This document shows positions 16,884-18,987 of a DNA stretch of 18,987 nucleotides, in pieces; within the stretch, counting starts at the first letter, position 1, and each line of letters opens with the position of its first letter. The notes under the pieces were generated by a model that was not told where the DNA came from, ran no database searches, and was given only the letters and a program-made list of their open reading frames with translations. Made by a program: the position numbers and the translations under genes. The stretch spans positions 1 through 18,987 of the forward strand of contig BCJJ01000105.1 in assembly GCA_039545355.1 (NCBI GenBank), given 5' to 3'. Source of the stretch: Trichosporon coremiiforme (Eukaryota; Basidiomycota; Tremellomycetes; Trichosporonales; Trichosporonaceae).

Positions 16884-18772
16884 TTACTTCTTCTTGTTGG
16901 CCTTCTCGGCGGCCTTGGTGGTCTTGCCACCCTTGCCGTCGGTCTTCTCGACTACTTGTCAGCGTTATTCAAAAATATAAACATCCTCGGCAACCATCGC
17001 CGACGATGGCGAACCATCCTCGGCGACTATCGCCGCGATGGCGCGCGCAACTTACCGCTCTTGATAACACCAACGGCGACGGTCTGCCTCATGTCACGGA
17101 CAGCGAAACGGCCGAGAGGGGGGTACTCAGAGTAGGTCTCGACACAGATGGGCTTCTGTTACTTGTTAGCGAAGAGTTCCGAGGTCGAAGGGGTGAAGAT
17201 CGGTGGAGGTGGAGGTCACGTGACACTACCCGAAAAAATTCGTAGTGCCACTCCTCCCCGAATTTTCCAACGAGATTGTTCTCGACGAAGAAATGAATGC
17301 GATGGCGAGGGAAAAGAGGGGGGACTCACCTGACCGACAAGCTTAACGATGGCAGCGTCACCAGACTTGATGAACTTGGGGGCCTGCTCGAGGGCCTTAC
17401 CGGTACGACGGTCGATCTTCTCGATGATCTCCTCGAACTTGCACGCAATGTGGGCGGTGTGGCAGTCAAGGACGGGGGTGTAACCAGCACCGATCTGGCC
17501 GGGGTGGTTGAGGACGATGACCTGGGCGTTGAAGGAAGCGGCCTCCTTGGGGGGGTCGTTCTTGGAGTCACCGCAGACGTTTCCACGACGGATGTCCTTG
17601 ATGGAGACGTTCTTGACGTTGAAGCCGACGTTGTCTCCGGGGAGACCCTCGGGGATCTGCTCGTGGTGCATCTCAACGGACTTGACCTCAGTGGTGACGT
17701 TGACGGGGGCGAAGGTGACGACCATGCCGCCCTTGATGATACCGGTCTCGACACGGCCGACGGGGACAGTGCCGATACCACCGATCTTGTAAACGTCCTG
17801 GAGGGGGAGACGGAGGGGGCGGTCGGTGGGGCGGGTAGGGGGGTCGATGGCGTCAATGGCCTCGAGGAGGGTCTTGCCAGTGGCCTTGCCGGCCTTGGTC
17901 TCCTTGTGCCATCCCTTGTACCAGGGCATGTTGGTGGTGGCCTCAATCATGTTGTCACCGTGCCAGCCGGAGATGGGGACGAAGGGGACGGACTTGGGGT
18001 TGTAGCCGACCTTCTTGATGAAGTTCGAGGTCTCCTTGACGATCTCGTTGAAGCGGTCCTCAGACCACTTGCAGGTGTCCATCTTGTTGCACGCAACAAT
18101 GAGCTGACGGACACCGAGAGTGAACGCGAGAAGAGCGTGCTCACGGGTCTGGCCGTCCTTGGAGATACCAGCCTCGAACTCACCGATACCGGTGGCAATG
18201 ATGAGGATGGCGCAGTCGGCCTGCGAGGTACCGGTGATCATGTTCTTGATGAAGTCACGGTGGCCAGGGGCGTCAATGACGGTGACCTGGTACTTGGGGG
18301 TCTCGAACTTCCAGAGGGCAATGTCGATGGTGATACCACGCTCACGCTCGGCCTTGAGCTTGTCAAGAACCCAAGCGTACTTGAACGAGGACTTGCCGAG
18401 CTCGGCAGCCTCCTTCTCGAACTTCTCGATGGTACGCTTGTCGATACCACCGCACTTGTAGATAAGGTGACCGGTGGTGGTCGACTCTGGAACAAGTTAG
18501 CGAATCTCAGATCCAGATTTGATCCCGCGCTGAAAACCTAGAGACACCGCAATCAAAATCTACCCAGCGACCATGTCAGAGCAAACAACATGCGTCATTC
18601 GACCGATCCCAATGTCGCCAGTCGATTGCAGAGCTCCCAGGAATCATCGCAGCACGCATTGTACTCACTGCCGGAGTCGACATGCCCGATCACGACCACC
18701 TCCAAAATCAGCATCGTCGTTCGAAGCAAGATGAAGTGAACTTACGTTAACGTGAAGCTTGTCCTTGCCCAT
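16884..18772 (-). CDS. TEF1: Translation elongation factor 1-alpha (eEF1A)
   Basis: GTPase delivering aminoacyl-tRNA to the ribosome in the cytosol. Five exons: 18772-18746 (9 codons, MGKDKLHVN), 18699-18669, 18486-17330, 17155-17056, 16951-16884, giving exactly 460 residues. Introns are 46, 182, 174 and 104 nt. The P-loop GHVDSGKS is assembled across exons 2 and 3; the switch and NKMD GTPase motifs are seen as DAPGH and NKMD, and [41 protein letters not shown] (here [12 protein letters not shown]) and [20 protein letters not shown] are all present; the Lys-rich end is KANKKK. The start context is CAAAAATGG and the leader is pyrimidine-rich, as expected for a very highly expressed gene. There is an undetermined base at 18791 in the leader. 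Confidence 0.98.
16982..17047. repeat. 33-bp imperfect tandem duplication with hairpins, in TEF1 intron 4
   Basis: CATCCTCGGC begins at 16982 and again at 17015. Each copy continues with a small hairpin: CCATCG-CCGA-CGATGG (16994-17009) and CTATCG-CCG-CGATGG (17027-17041). The whole lies inside the 104-nt last intron (16952-17055). Confidence 0.85.
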
Positions 18773-18987
18773 TTTTGAAGTTCTGAAGTTNGTTGTTGAA
18801 CAAAAATGAAAAGAAGAGATGAAGGATGGATGGATGTGGTGAAGTGAAGTGGCGGTGGAGGTAAAAAATTGATGCCACTTCTGGGTGCGAGCTGGCGCCA
18901 GTGAATTCGGCGGAATCAAATTTGATATCCGAGCCACCTGCGTGGCAACCGACACCCGGGGCTATGCAGAGAACATGTGGCCACGCT
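18773..18987 (-). promoter_or_regulatory. TEF1 5' leader and proximal promoter
   Basis: Reading toward the gene the strand is C/T-rich (CACTTCACTTCACCACATCC, then CATCCATCCTTCATC) before the CAAAAATGG start, typical of strongly expressed fungal genes. No TATA box is obvious. An N stands at 18791. Confidence 0.55.

Noticed and set aside
17297..18541. 414-codon plus-strand open frame rich in Asp, Gly, Leu and Val
   Set aside because: It is the exact antisense of TEF1 exon 3; its composition follows from TEF1 codon bias and it crosses a TEF1 splice site.
1..18987. tRNA, rRNA, CRISPR array or complete transposon
   Set aside because: No tRNA A/B box pair, no rRNA-like sequence, no regularly spaced repeats with unique spacers, and no transposase catalytic domain or long terminal repeats were seen by eye.

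Overview
The window is fungal nuclear DNA, most likely from a basidiomycete yeast of the Tremellomycetes (Trichosporonales would fit, but this is inference). Evidence: spliceosomal introns with GT..AG ends and CTRAY branch sites in almost every gene, GC-rich codon use, and a TEF1 protein starting MGKDKLHVN with several 5' introns. Protein families are recognised from memory of their motifs; no database search was possible.

Layout. 1-96 is a 12-bp minisatellite running off the left edge, followed by an unassigned Pro/Ala/Ser-rich open frame. Two housekeeping genes follow on the minus strand: EAF6 (histone acetyltransferase accessory subunit, 1097-1434) and RPL17/uL22 (1766-2625, four exons, the first being only the ATG). 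A DUF6604-like gene (3139-5867, plus) is broken by a frameshift and a stop. Next is a divergent pair: a purine-type nucleobase transporter of the NAT/NCS2 family (6156-7917, minus) and a 2-oxoglutarate/Fe(II) oxygenase (8704-9813, plus). They share a 786-bp intergenic region holding six GATA-type sites, suggesting nitrogen-regulated nucleobase use.

From about 10.3 to 16.1 kb the minus strand carries a locus of related, poorly conserved genes. One (10319-11862) joins a FAR1/WRKY-GCM1-like zinc-finger module to a JmjC-like cupin that lacks the usual HxD. One (12704-14470) has a cleanly spliced 554-residue model with a worn zinc-finger module. Two are decayed copies (12485-12703 and about 14568-16140). 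They share an N-terminal module, and two of them share an 86% identical 59-bp stretch. This is the most unusual part of the window.

The right end is TEF1 (translation elongation factor 1-alpha, 16884-18772, minus), five exons, 460 residues, with a tandem-repeat hairpin element in its last intron.

A genome-wide theme is the intron class: most ordinary genes here carry introns of 32-36 nt with the branch site only a few bases before the AG, while the highly expressed RPL17 and TEF1 have introns of 41-208 nt.
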